Part shown: positions 38,221 through 46,309 of the stretch, one piece after another
Layout: every line of letters starts with the position of its first letter
How positions within the stretch are numbered: position 1 is the stretch's first letter
Assembly (NCBI RefSeq): GCF_025602895.1
Contig: NW_026516232.1
Span: 1-64,000 of the forward strand
Direction of reading: 5' to 3'
Length of the DNA stretch: 64,000 bases
Origin: Polychytrium aggregatum
Taxonomy: Eukaryota > Chytridiomycota > Chytridiomycetes > Polychytriales
Translations under genes and position numbers: made by a program
Notes under the pieces: model-generated
What the model was told of the DNA's origin: nothing
Seen by the model: only the letters and a program-made list of their open reading frames with translations
Database searches by the model: none

Positions 38221-41200
38221 TCAGGTACTTGTTTGCTGCGATTGGTCAGCCCGAGGGGCCGCTGTCCACGACAGACATTTGGTTGCGATGTCATCCAGCA
38301 CCGCCACGACATCCAGCCAGATCGCTGGTCTGTTGTTCAGTACTCGGCTGCGCTTGGCACGCCATCTTCTCTGTTTTTCAGGATCGGTGGTGAGTGGTCT
38401 TGTTGGCACTCGAGCCAACTTGGGGAGTGCGTCGATTGCAAGGTCGATGTAGGTGATGCCTTCGGGGATCGATGTGGGGTGAACATATTTCTCGAGTCGG
38501 TCCTTGGCTCGGACACATTCTGCTGCATGTTTTCTGTTGACATACACCTTGGGGCCGTTGGGTCCGGTCTTTTTGCACTCCTTGTCGGGTTTAGGTGGGA
38601 AACACCCGACTCGCCACAGGAGCATTCTCCTTGCTTGGGCAACTGTTGCTACTGGCATCCGCGCTGTCAGGATGGGGTCGCCTTCCCACTTGTAGGTGCC
38701 TGCGATCGACATTACTTTCTCGGGCTTCCGCTCTTTTTCAAAACTGTGAACGATCACCGCCTTCTTGATGGGTGTGCCGGTGCCAGTTCCAGATTCAAAC
38801 AGGTCCAGTCTTGTTCTGTCTGGGGAGTCTCGGTGCTGTCTCTCGAGCTCCTTCCATGCGGCGCTTCCGGTCAGCTTGGAGAGTATCTTCTTGTTTGGGT
38901 TTCTTGGGGGCAACTCGGTGATGTACTTGAGCACGTGGGATCCAAGATATCCTGGGTCGTCTTTCCTGTCGAACCACCGTCCGAAGCACTTGATCATCAG
39001 TATCTGTTTTCTGGTCGCCATGGTGTAGATTCCTGTGGCTGTCATGACAGCCGGACCAGACGCGTTCTGGCGGATGTTGAGTGCCGATCGCAGTGTGTCC
39101 AGCATGCACCCCTGTAGAGTGTTCATTATCGGGCCCTTCATGTTGACGATGGCAAGGCCGTACTCCAGACGGGGCCGGATGAAAGCCTTGTAGATTTTGA
39201 CGATCAGTCCAGGGTAGACTGACTTGCTGAAGATGCCGTGTTCCTTGAGCTCTTTGGTTCGGAACTGGGCTTTGTGCTTTAGTTGAGTGACGTGGGCCTC
39301 TGCGTCGATGCCATCAGGGCCGAACTGCACCCCGAGGTACTTGTAGGTGCTGGTGACGAAGCTAAGAGGTGTTCCCTTGAGTGTGATTGGGGTCGGGTTT
39401 GCTTCCGCGGTAAGCACTTCGCATTTGGTCGGAGAGAAAGCGTAATTGTTTTCATCTGCGTGTGCTTCGGAGATGTCAACAAGTCTTTGGAGGTCTTCTT
39501 GGTTTTTTGCTACCAACGCCATGTCGTCGGCGCACATGACATTGTTGATGATGAGGTTCCCTATTCTGGGTGATGTGACTGCTCGGAGGTTTTGTGCGAG
39601 GTCATCCATGAAGAGGCTGTAGAGGGTGGGTGAAAGAACCGACCCTTGCAGCAGCCCGATCTCCAGCCAGTACGGCCGGGATTTGGTGCCGCTCACGAGA
39701 ACAGCGGTGGTCACGTTGTCGAAGAGCGCGCGTAGGATGCGGATGGTATGCGGGGGGATGTCTCGTTGCTCGAGTTTGTGCCAGAGCCGATCCCGGTCAA
39801 CTGAGTCGTACGCGGCTTTGATGTCCATGAACGCGATCCACGGGGTGTGGCCGTCGTTCTGTAGGAACTTGACGATTGAATCGAGTGCGAATACCTGGTC
39901 CAGGGTTCCCCTGTTGCTGCGGAAGCCTCCTTGGGAGATGTCGATGGGGCCCATCTCCTGGAGGAGTCGGCTATGTAAGATCCTTTCGAATACCTTTCGG
40001 ACAACTTGTAGCAGAGAGATCGGGCGATAGTTCTTGATGTCCTCTTCTTCGCCCTTCTTCTTCCAGATGGGGTGGTTGATGGCGACATTCCATTCTTGAG
40101 GGACGATGCCGGTCCACATGCACCAGTTGAAGAGCTGACGCAGCCAATCCGAGACTTGGTCGGTTACTGGGTGTAGGAGCTCGGCACTGATCCCGTCGGA
40201 CCCAGGGGCCTTGTGTTTCCCCATGCGTCGGATGGCTGTTTTTACTTCTTCTGCTGTGATTTCGCGGCCCAAGAGGCGACTGAATAGTATTTCCTGAGGA
40301 CGCGGTGTATCGTTGGCTTCTTGAACACCGAGACGACTTGAGATGTTCCCAAAGTGGGCCCGGTACTGGTCCATGCTGTCTTGGTCGTTCGGAAGAATCG
40401 ACCGGTTGAAGAAGCCGCTTTTGACCTTGTCTCGCTTGCTGATTTCCTTGAGGAGCTCAGAGTCCGATTTGGTGGAGAGAGACTGGGCCCAGGTGTTGTA
40501 GAAGGCGCGTTTCTGTCGTCGTATGAGGTCCTTGAGTTTGTTGTTCATGTTTTCGTAGTCGGCCATGGCCTGCAGTTGGATTCTCGAGCCTTGTGGCGAC
40601 TGGTTCACGATTCGATAAGCCGTGTTTCGTCGTTTCTTGATGTCAGCCATTTCCGGTGTCCAAAAGCCGTTGCGGGGAGCCGGGCCATCCTTCTTTCGCT
40701 TCCCAATGACGATTTGTGCCACCGCTGTGACGTGGTTCTTGATGATATTCCACCCAGATTCAACGAGGGCTTCGGCGTCTTCGCGTGCCATGGGTCCATC
40801 CTCTTGTGGTAGCCGGGTTCCCAGCTGTGTGATCTGCTCTACGACTACTGGGTGGTGGACTCTAAAGGCTTCCGTGTATTGCTGGAGGGTTTCGGGATCT
40901 TCGAGCTTGTTGGTTCGCCACACGAGGATTGGTGGGCGGGCAGGCTCTCTGGCGGCGTTCCATTCAAGTTCCATCGACACCATGCGGTGGTCTGAGTTAC
41001 AGGTGTCGTTGGAGTGGACCGTCACCGTCTTGGCGTTGTGTCTCAGTGCCGTCGAGACAAAGAAGAGGTCCAGTACTGAGTGTTGTGGTTTCTTCCCGTT
41101 GACGACGTGGGTCCAGTGTTGCCCCGTGGGGTTGGTCGAATCCACGAATTCCAGGAAGCCGCCCGCTACAGCTGTCCGCAGTGGTTGCAAACGGTTGGCG

Positions 41201-41721
41201 GTTTCATGGGTGTCTCTGCTTGTCTGGCCCATGCGGGTGTTGAAGTCGCCCATGATCACAGATGGGATAGGATTGTTCATTTCTGTGGTGTTGGTCTTGA
41301 TGGCCGACAGGGCTTCTCGGAACTTTTGCAGGGCTGCCGCATTGGCTGATAGAGCAGGCTTGAGGTAGAAAGATCCAAAGACGATGCCTCGGAACTTGAA
41401 CCAGATGCTCGTGTGATGAGGTCCAACGCGGAAGTTGCTAAAGTCTTCGAGGTTGGTGGTTTTCGGGTTCCGAATGAGGGCGATTCCTCCGGTGCCTCTT
41501 GCGAGGCCGTCGACAGAGACATATGGCTCTCGGGTTTCGAAAACTATGAGGTTCTTGTAAGGTCCGATGGATTGCTGTGGTTTGAGCCACGTTTCTTGGA
41601 CTGTTATAAAGTCGAGGTCTTTTGCTTTTACCATTTCGATAACCTCGTGTATAGAGGTTTCAAGTCCGCAGACATTCAGGGTCGCGAACCTAATAGTGGG
41701 CGTAGGTTGGGGCTGCATCAT
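38221..41721 (-). CDS. Family C ORF2: AP-like endonuclease and reverse transcriptase
   Basis: 1166 residues starting MMQPQPTPTIRFATLNVCG, with the start in the ATGA overlap with ORF1. The N-terminal APE-type endonuclease has FATLNVCGLE, FITVQETWL, SVIMGDFNTRMG, VLDLFFVS and NSDHRMV. The RT has FMDIKAAYDSVDRDRLW, GLLQGSVLSPTLYSLFMDDL and the active-site block VMCADDMALV (CADD instead of YADD). The C-terminus carries a Cys/His finger (ECKKTG...NRKHAAEC). The endonuclease probably defines the tRNA-Glu target. The ORF is intact. Confidence 0.93.
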   Translation of the reverse strand: MMQPQPTPTIRFATLNVCGLETSIHEVIEMVKAKDLDFITVQETWLKPQQSIGPYKNLIVFETREPYVSVDGLARGTGGIALIRNPKTTNLEDFSNFRVGPHHTSIWFKFRGIVFGSFYLKPALSANAAALQKFREALSAIKTNTTEMNNPIPSVIMGDFNTRMGQTSRDTHETANRLQPLRTAVAGGFLEFVDSTNPTGQHWTHVVNGKKPQHSVLDLFFVSTALRHNAKTVTVHSNDTCNSDHRMVSMELEWNAAREPARPPILVWRTNKLEDPETLQQYTEAFRVHHPVVVEQITQLGTRLPQEDGPMAREDAEALVESGWNIIKNHVTAVAQIVIGKRKKDGPAPRNGFWTPEMADIKKRRNTAYRIVNQSPQGSRIQLQAMADYENMNNKLKDLIRRQKRAFYNTWAQSLSTKSDSELLKEISKRDKVKSGFFNRSILPNDQDSMDQYRAHFGNISSRLGVQEANDTPRPQEILFSRLLGREITAEEVKTAIRRMGKHKAPGSDGISAELLHPVTDQVSDWLRQLFNWCMWTGIVPQEWNVAINHPIWKKKGEEEDIKNYRPISLLQVVRKVFERILHSRLLQEMGPIDISQGGFRSNRGTLDQVFALDSIVKFLQNDGHTPWIAFMDIKAAYDSVDRDRLWHKLEQRDIPPHTIRILRALFDNVTTAVLVSGTKSRPYWLEIGLLQGSVLSPTLYSLFMDDLAQNLRAVTSPRIGNLIINNVMCADDMALVAKNQEDLQRLVDISEAHADENNYAFSPTKCEVLTAEANPTPITLKGTPLSFVTSTYKYLGVQFGPDGIDAEAHVTQLKHKAQFRTKELKEHGIFSKSVYPGLIVKIYKAFIRPRLEYGLAIVNMKGPIMNTLQGCMLDTLRSALNIRQNASGPAVMTATGIYTMATRKQILMIKCFGRWFDRKDDPGYLGSHVLKYITELPPRNPNKKILSKLTGSAAWKELERQHRDSPDRTRLDLFESGTGTGTPIKKAVIVHSFEKERKPEKVMSIAGTYKWEGDPILTARMPVATVAQARRMLLWRVGCFPPKPDKECKKTGPNGPKVYVNRKHAAECVRAKDRLEKYVHPTSIPEGITYIDLAIDALPKLARVPTRPLTTDPEKQRRWRAKRSRVLNNRPAIWLDVVAVLDDIATKCLSWTAAPRADQSQQTST

Positions 41722-43334
41722 TTGCGGGGAGGAGTGGTTCCTTCGCGTCCGCCTTTTTCTTGGCGGCCTGGTTTGTTGCGAGCCAGTTCCTTCGCCTTAG
41801 CAGTGATCTGCTCGGCGACGGCTGGGTCGTTCATCTTCCGTTGGTACAAGGTCGCCGTGAGGAGGTCATTGGATTCCGCACATATCCTGGCAGCGCGTTC
41901 AATGAAGCTCTTGATTTGGAGCTTCTTGGACTCCTTCTCGGCCTCGGTGATCTTCGACACGTCCATGTGTGCGACTTCAGTGAATTTCATGTCCGTAATG
42001 TGCTTCAAGAATTCTTCTCTCGAGCTCTTGTCTCTGAGAACAAACTCACAGACGCTGTTGTTGACAAAGCTGATATTGAGAATCTGGTTGGTGGCAAAGC
42101 CCTTCTCCTTGAAAGCTTGTCTGATCGTGCGGTAGCTACCCCGAGGGATACCCTTGACGTAAACCCAAGCGGCGTTGTCCATCCTATCCTTTAAGGGTCC
42201 TTCCTCGACAGGGACCGAGGATCTGATCATCCTGAATGGCGTGGCAGTCTTGGGCACCAGCCACTTGCCGTCGGTGGGGTCACGGCCGCGGAGGATGGCG
42301 CCGATGGCCTCGTTCTTCTTGCCGGCATCGGCCTCCTGGTGGACTTTTTCGAGGGCCGCCAGCTTGCGCGCGTCGATTGTCTTGTTGTCGGGCTGCTTCT
42401 TGGCACCCCGCTGGGCGGCTGCTGCGTAGGATGTCGGAGCTGGGCGTTCCGAGATGGCCCGGGACGCATGCTCCAGCTCGGAGGCGAGCGTCTGCATGCA
42501 CTCGGTGGCGCTCTGGGTCAGGGCCTTGATTCTAGCAACTTCCTCGGGTTTGCTGAGGTCCAGCTTGGCGAGTTCTTCGTTAATCTTCTGAGCTTTCTTG
42601 AGAAGCTCACTCTGGATGTGCTGAAGCTGCTGTTGGGGACTCTGCTTCTTGCGCATGTCGGTGGCGCAGACGCGCTTCCCGACAGCCCTGGCATCGGCGA
42701 GGGAGGCCCGTTGTTCGAAAAGCTTCCATCCGGCTTCGTCATGGCGGGTCATCAGGCCCCAGAATACGAGGATGGAAAAATGCTTCCCGCATTCTTCCAC
42801 CTTGGTGGCGGCGTCCGGGCTCATCAGCATGTTCTTGCAGACGACCGAGTGCTGGGCGTCGTCGATACGCCAGGCGGGGGGCTTGCTCCCTCTGCAACGG
42901 GAGCATTGAACTTGGTCTGCCTTCAGAGCGAAGACAAACCTAAAGCGGCGGTAGGTGATGTCTTTGAAATCGACCGGGATGAAGTCCTGGTCGGTGAGAG
43001 TGTTGTTCTTGGCCTTCTCGAGGATCGAGAGGGCCCACTTCTTTTCTTCAACCACGTCGGGCGGGTTGGGAAAGATTGCCGAATCTGCATAGAGCTCTTC
43101 GATAATTTCTTCGACGGTCTTCTTGCGACCGACGTGCAGCTGGATGGGCTCACCATCCCTGCGGTGCTTTTTGGTGGGTGCTGATTCGGTGGCCTCGGTG
43201 ATACTGGCGCTACTGACCTGATGGCCGTTGCTTTCTAGGCTGCGATTTTCGTCCGGTTGGCCTGGTTCTTGGGCAGCAGGGCTGCCCGAGGTGTCTATGG
43301 CCATCTCGTTGATGGCCGTTTGGGTCGGGGGCAT
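41718..43334 (-). CDS. Family C ORF1: zinc-ribbon and RRM-like nucleic-acid-binding protein
   Basis: 538 residues starting MPPTQTAINEMAID. It has a disordered N-terminus, a Cys cluster CSRCRG...VVCKNM...ECGKHFSILVFWGLMTRH, a helical Lys/Glu region, and the block WVYVKGIPRGSYRTIRQAF...ICEFVLRD-like that resembles an RRM. The Cys cluster followed by an aromatic/His motif and the RRM-like block occur in the same order in family B ORF1, so the two proteins are probably homologous. The stop codon TGA overlaps the ORF2 ATG by 4 bases (ATGA). Confidence 0.85.
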   Translation of the reverse strand: MPPTQTAINEMAIDTSGSPAAQEPGQPDENRSLESNGHQVSSASITEATESAPTKKHRRDGEPIQLHVGRKKTVEEIIEELYADSAIFPNPPDVVEEKKWALSILEKAKNNTLTDQDFIPVDFKDITYRRFRFVFALKADQVQCSRCRGSKPPAWRIDDAQHSVVCKNMLMSPDAATKVEECGKHFSILVFWGLMTRHDEAGWKLFEQRASLADARAVGKRVCATDMRKKQSPQQQLQHIQSELLKKAQKINEELAKLDLSKPEEVARIKALTQSATECMQTLASELEHASRAISERPAPTSYAAAAQRGAKKQPDNKTIDARKLAALEKVHQEADAGKKNEAIGAILRGRDPTDGKWLVPKTATPFRMIRSSVPVEEGPLKDRMDNAAWVYVKGIPRGSYRTIRQAFKEKGFATNQILNISFVNNSVCEFVLRDKSSREEFLKHITDMKFTEVAHMDVSKITEAEKESKKLQIKSFIERAARICAESNDLLTATLYQRKMNDPAVAEQITAKAKELARNKPGRQEKGGREGTTPPRK

Positions 43335-43436
43335 GTGGAGGGGGTCGTTGGTTGAGAGTGTTGAGCGGTTTGTAAATAAAAGAGCGACGGAGAGCCTGTG
43401 CCTGTGGATCCAAAAGTTGAGATCAAGGTCAAGCTC

Positions 43437-43452
43437 TCCGCATTGGTCCAGT
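43437..43452 (+). repeat. Target-site duplication of family C, tRNA copy
   Basis: TCCGCATTGGTCCAGT, the 5' end of tRNA-Glu; partner of 37954-37969. Confidence 0.93.
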
Positions 43453-43508
43453 GGCTAGGATTTCTCGCTCTCACCGAGACGGCCGGGGTTCGATTCCCCG
43501 ATGCGGAA
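43437..43508 (+). tRNA. tRNA-Glu (CTC)
   Basis: 72-nt cloverleaf: acceptor TCCGCAT / ATGCGGA, anticodon stem TCTCG / CGAGA around CTCTCAC (anticodon CTC), T arm GGGG TTCGATT CCCC. Its first 16 bases are the proximal copy of the family C target duplication, so the gene survived the insertion, but everything upstream of position 1 is now retrotransposon. Confidence 0.96.
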
Positions 43509-43512
43509 TATC

Positions 43513-43584
43513 GGTTCCATAGTGTAGCGGTTAGCACTCAGGATTCTGACTCCTGCAACCCGAGTTCAAATCTCGGTGGGACCT
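43513..43584 (+). tRNA. tRNA-Gln (CTG)
   Basis: 72-nt cloverleaf: acceptor GGTTCCA / TGGGACC (one G-T pair), anticodon stem CAGGA / TCCTG around TTCTGAC (anticodon CTG), T arm CCGAG TTCAAAT CTCGG. It starts 4 nt after tRNA-Glu. Confidence 0.96.
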
Positions 43585-43587
43585 CTA

Positions 43588-43597
43588 TTTTCGTTTT
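43588..43597 (+). terminator. Pol III terminator of the Glu-Gln tRNA pair
   Basis: Two T4 runs (43588-43591 and 43594-43597) right after tRNA-Gln; none lies between the two tRNAs. Confidence 0.7.
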
Positions 43598-44751
43598 GCC
43601 CGTTTCCAATGGCTGTCAAACCGAACTTCCATCGTGCAAATATCCGGCCCCGTGATGCCTTTTCCACCAATACGTAATCCATTCTTCGTTCGCAAGACAT
43701 TTGCCGTCTGCGTGGTGCTCTCCGTTCTCTTCGTTTTGTGGATCCATGATTCGCTTGATGCTCTTATACTATCGCTCCCTTCATTCCAGTGATTGGAATC
43801 AACTCCAGACTTTGATAACGGCGTCGGCTTTGATCCATTGGTATCCAATGAATAGGGGGGTTTGATTCTCCTGCTGATGCTCTGGACAGATCGGCGGCAG
43901 CTGCTGTTTCATTCACGAACCAGGCACCGCATCGATCGAGTCGCAGGGTGTTTCTTGGGGTCTACCAAGTGACAACCATTTTGACTCTTTCGTTCTTCTC
44001 GGCTTCATCATTTCGCCCCTCACTGTTCCTCCAAGAAGCTTCTCGTTGTCCGTGAGCTCCTCAAGTCTGCTCCTGACACAACGAGGATATCGTACTGTTT
44101 CTGTTGATGAAATCAGTAGCCAGTCTCTCAGTCCAGCCATCGTATGGTAAGAGTTCAGGCCATCGGCACACCACGCACTGACGCCAATACTAAAACTACA
44201 CAGCACACTGCCCACATCAAAGAGCCATCAAATCAAGGGGCAGCGAAGCTCCGGGTGGTCGATAGGTGATGTTTCATTATCATGTTGGATCGGTGAGATA
44301 CTTGCGACTCTCTGAGCTCTGATGGCGCATCCATCATCATGGGCCTGCGTGGCCTCTGTTCTCACAAGCCAGGAACAGCTCCACGGGCCAGTAAGTGCTC
44401 ACCCATTCGCCCCCTCACCCTTCAACAAATGTTTTGTCCTTCGCTCTGTTCGCCATCACACTTCTGGATGCTATCGCCTGCATCTCGATATCGATATTGC
44501 AGACTCAAGAGCCTTGATCCTTGCATCCCTCTGTAGACCGCTCGTCCAGACTGTGTTTGAGCCGGTGTGGCCGTGGTCTCGAAGAACAGTCTCTATGAAT
44601 ACTCTCAATGAATACTCTCGATGAATAGTCTCGACTCGTAGACTGCCGTGATCAGTGAGCTGCCATGGTGGCTCGGCTCTGGCTATCATCGGATGCATCC
44701 GGACCATGGCCATATATTGCCCTTCCAGCCAAGAGTCAGCGAACCTGATTG
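43598..44751. other. Intergenic, nothing recognised
   Basis: Only short scattered ORFs without family features. A TGAATACTCTCAATGAATACTCTC direct repeat of about 14 bp near 44595-44622 is the only structure noticed. Confidence 0.5.
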
Positions 44752-45714
44752 CTAAGCAGTCTCAATGCTGTCGCCAGTGCCACCAGATCGGCACACGCTC
44801 GCCCGGGCAGTCGACAGGATGGGCCGGCCGCCGACACCTCCCATCGTGAGTGTTGGAGTTTGGCTTTGAGCCGACACGGAGCTTCGGCCCGACACACCCC
44901 CTGACGATTCGATCAGATTGGTGACGTAGCTGTCGATGGCACAGAAGAGGTACATGTCCACGGCCCAGATGAAAATGCAGATCACCGTCCCAATGAGGCC
45001 CGTGGGATCGTGCTCTGAGTAGACAATGCAGACGATGGCAACCACGATTTCAGCCGCAATCGCAGCAACCAGCGTCAAGCCTTCGCGCTCCAGAGCTTTG
45101 ATTTTCTCTGCGGACATGTTGGTGGCACCCGAGGGCTGTCCCTTGCTGGTTGTCTGTCTTCCAATCGTGCGGATGGAGAATCTGAGAGAGTAGAGTCGAT
45201 AAATCATCAAGAGGTGCAGGCACACCAGATTGGCCTCCAGAGCCAGACCGAAGCCGACGCTGTTGGTCCAGAGCTGGGCGAGCGATATGACACCAAAGGT
45301 ACTCAGGATGAAGCACACATCGTTGGCAATGTAGGCGATCGGCATGATGCCAAGCAGGAAGAGCCAGTTGCTTGTCGGTTCGTTGGTGGTGTTCATGGCC
45401 CTCAGGCGCAAGAGGAAAGCCCATCCTGTGGCAGCGGAGCCGACGCCATCGCCAAGTGCATAGAGGAAGTTGACGAGTTGATAGCACACAGGGTTGGAGT
45501 AGCAGGGGTCGTAGAGCATCAAGAGATAGCCTGTGCAGCACAGGGCGACGCAGATTATCGCCAGAGCCATCATGGTGTGGATCTGTGGGCCCCGTCGCAC
45601 GTTGAAGGCCTCCTTCCATTTGACCGACTTGAGTGTGCGAGTGGAGAAACAGATAGTCACGATGCAGACAAAGAAGGTAAAGATCTGAGCGTCTTGAAGG
45701 GTCTGGGAATCCAT
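44752..45714 (-). CDS. Seven-transmembrane protein, unknown family
   Basis: 320 residues from ATG 45714 (MDSQTLQDAQIFTFF). The longer frame upstream to 45981 is Cys/Ser-rich and lacks protein character, so the internal start is preferred. Seven hydrophobic helices are visible: IFTFFVCIVTICF, MMALAIICVALCC, LYALGDGVGSAATGWAFLL, LFLLGIMPIAYIA, SVGFGLALEANLVCLHLLMIY, LVAAIAAEIVVAIVCIVY and LIGTVICIFIWAVDMYLFC. A short Ser/Gly-rich cytoplasmic tail follows. The architecture suggests a receptor-like protein but I do not recognise the family. It lies downstream of the class C receptor on the same strand, without introns. Confidence 0.65.
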   Translation of the reverse strand: MDSQTLQDAQIFTFFVCIVTICFSTRTLKSVKWKEAFNVRRGPQIHTMMALAIICVALCCTGYLLMLYDPCYSNPVCYQLVNFLYALGDGVGSAATGWAFLLRLRAMNTTNEPTSNWLFLLGIMPIAYIANDVCFILSTFGVISLAQLWTNSVGFGLALEANLVCLHLLMIYRLYSLRFSIRTIGRQTTSKGQPSGATNMSAEKIKALEREGLTLVAAIAAEIVVAIVCIVYSEHDPTGLIGTVICIFIWAVDMYLFCAIDSYVTNLIESSGGVSGRSSVSAQSQTPTLTMGGVGGRPILSTARASVCRSGGTGDSIETA

Positions 45715-46309
45715 AGCTGGCCGGTTGGTGTCTTGAAACCACTGAGCAAGTTCGAGGCACAGATTGCTCCAGATGCGAGACTCAGTGCAGGATAGGATGG
45801 AAATCGCAGTGCGACTGAAGCAAGATATCGTGCGAACGGCATCGGCAGATGGGTAGAATGACCGATGTTGCGTACGAGTTCCCTCGTTCCGGAGCGAGTC
45901 TGCGGATGCACATCCACAGTCCACAAGACCTGAGCAACAACATATGAAATCACGGCGCACCGTCAGACAACAGTTGTCCAATCATTTCGTTGTGGGATCA
46001 CTCTGCGGACTGTCCATCGAATTGCGGTTCGCCGTCCACTACTCGGCGTGATGCTTCCGTTTCCGATTCAGTTTGGAGCCAGGATATTCGATCTCTGCAC
46101 CAACTCGAATGCATCGGACCCACGGCTGCAAAGATGCTCAGCCCTCGCAGCGAGTGCAGAAGTGAATCGGCGGATCGATCGGATTATATTCAGAATCGAT
46201 GCTACGAAGGTCCACCACAGGCCAGCCGATTGGTACACTTCCATCAGTGAGCCAGCGGTAAGCCTGACATCGCAAGAGCTGAATCTGACATGACGTTCAC
46301 ACCAATGAA
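45715..46309. other. Intergenic between the two seven-TM genes
   Basis: Upstream region of the 44752-45714 gene and downstream region of the receptor gene. No further feature was seen. Confidence 0.5.

Larger units (their letters stand above)
37970..43436 (-). mobile_element. Non-LTR retrotransposon family C, full-length, inserted in tRNA-Glu
   Basis: A 5467-bp element on the minus strand with ORF1 (41718-43334), ORF2 (38221-41721), a 5' UTR of about 100 bp and a 3' UTR of 250 bp with an AATAAA signal. It ends in a short tandem tail (TATTGAC x2) and not in poly(A). It is flanked by a 16-bp duplication equal to tRNA-Glu positions 1-16, and the tRNA gene downstream is complete. Both ORFs are open, so the copy may be active. 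Confidence 0.95.

Noticed and set aside
45715-45981. Upstream start (45981) for the seven-TM protein
   Set aside because: The extra 89 residues are Cys/Ser-rich without protein character, and the hydrophobic architecture begins right after the ATG at 45714.
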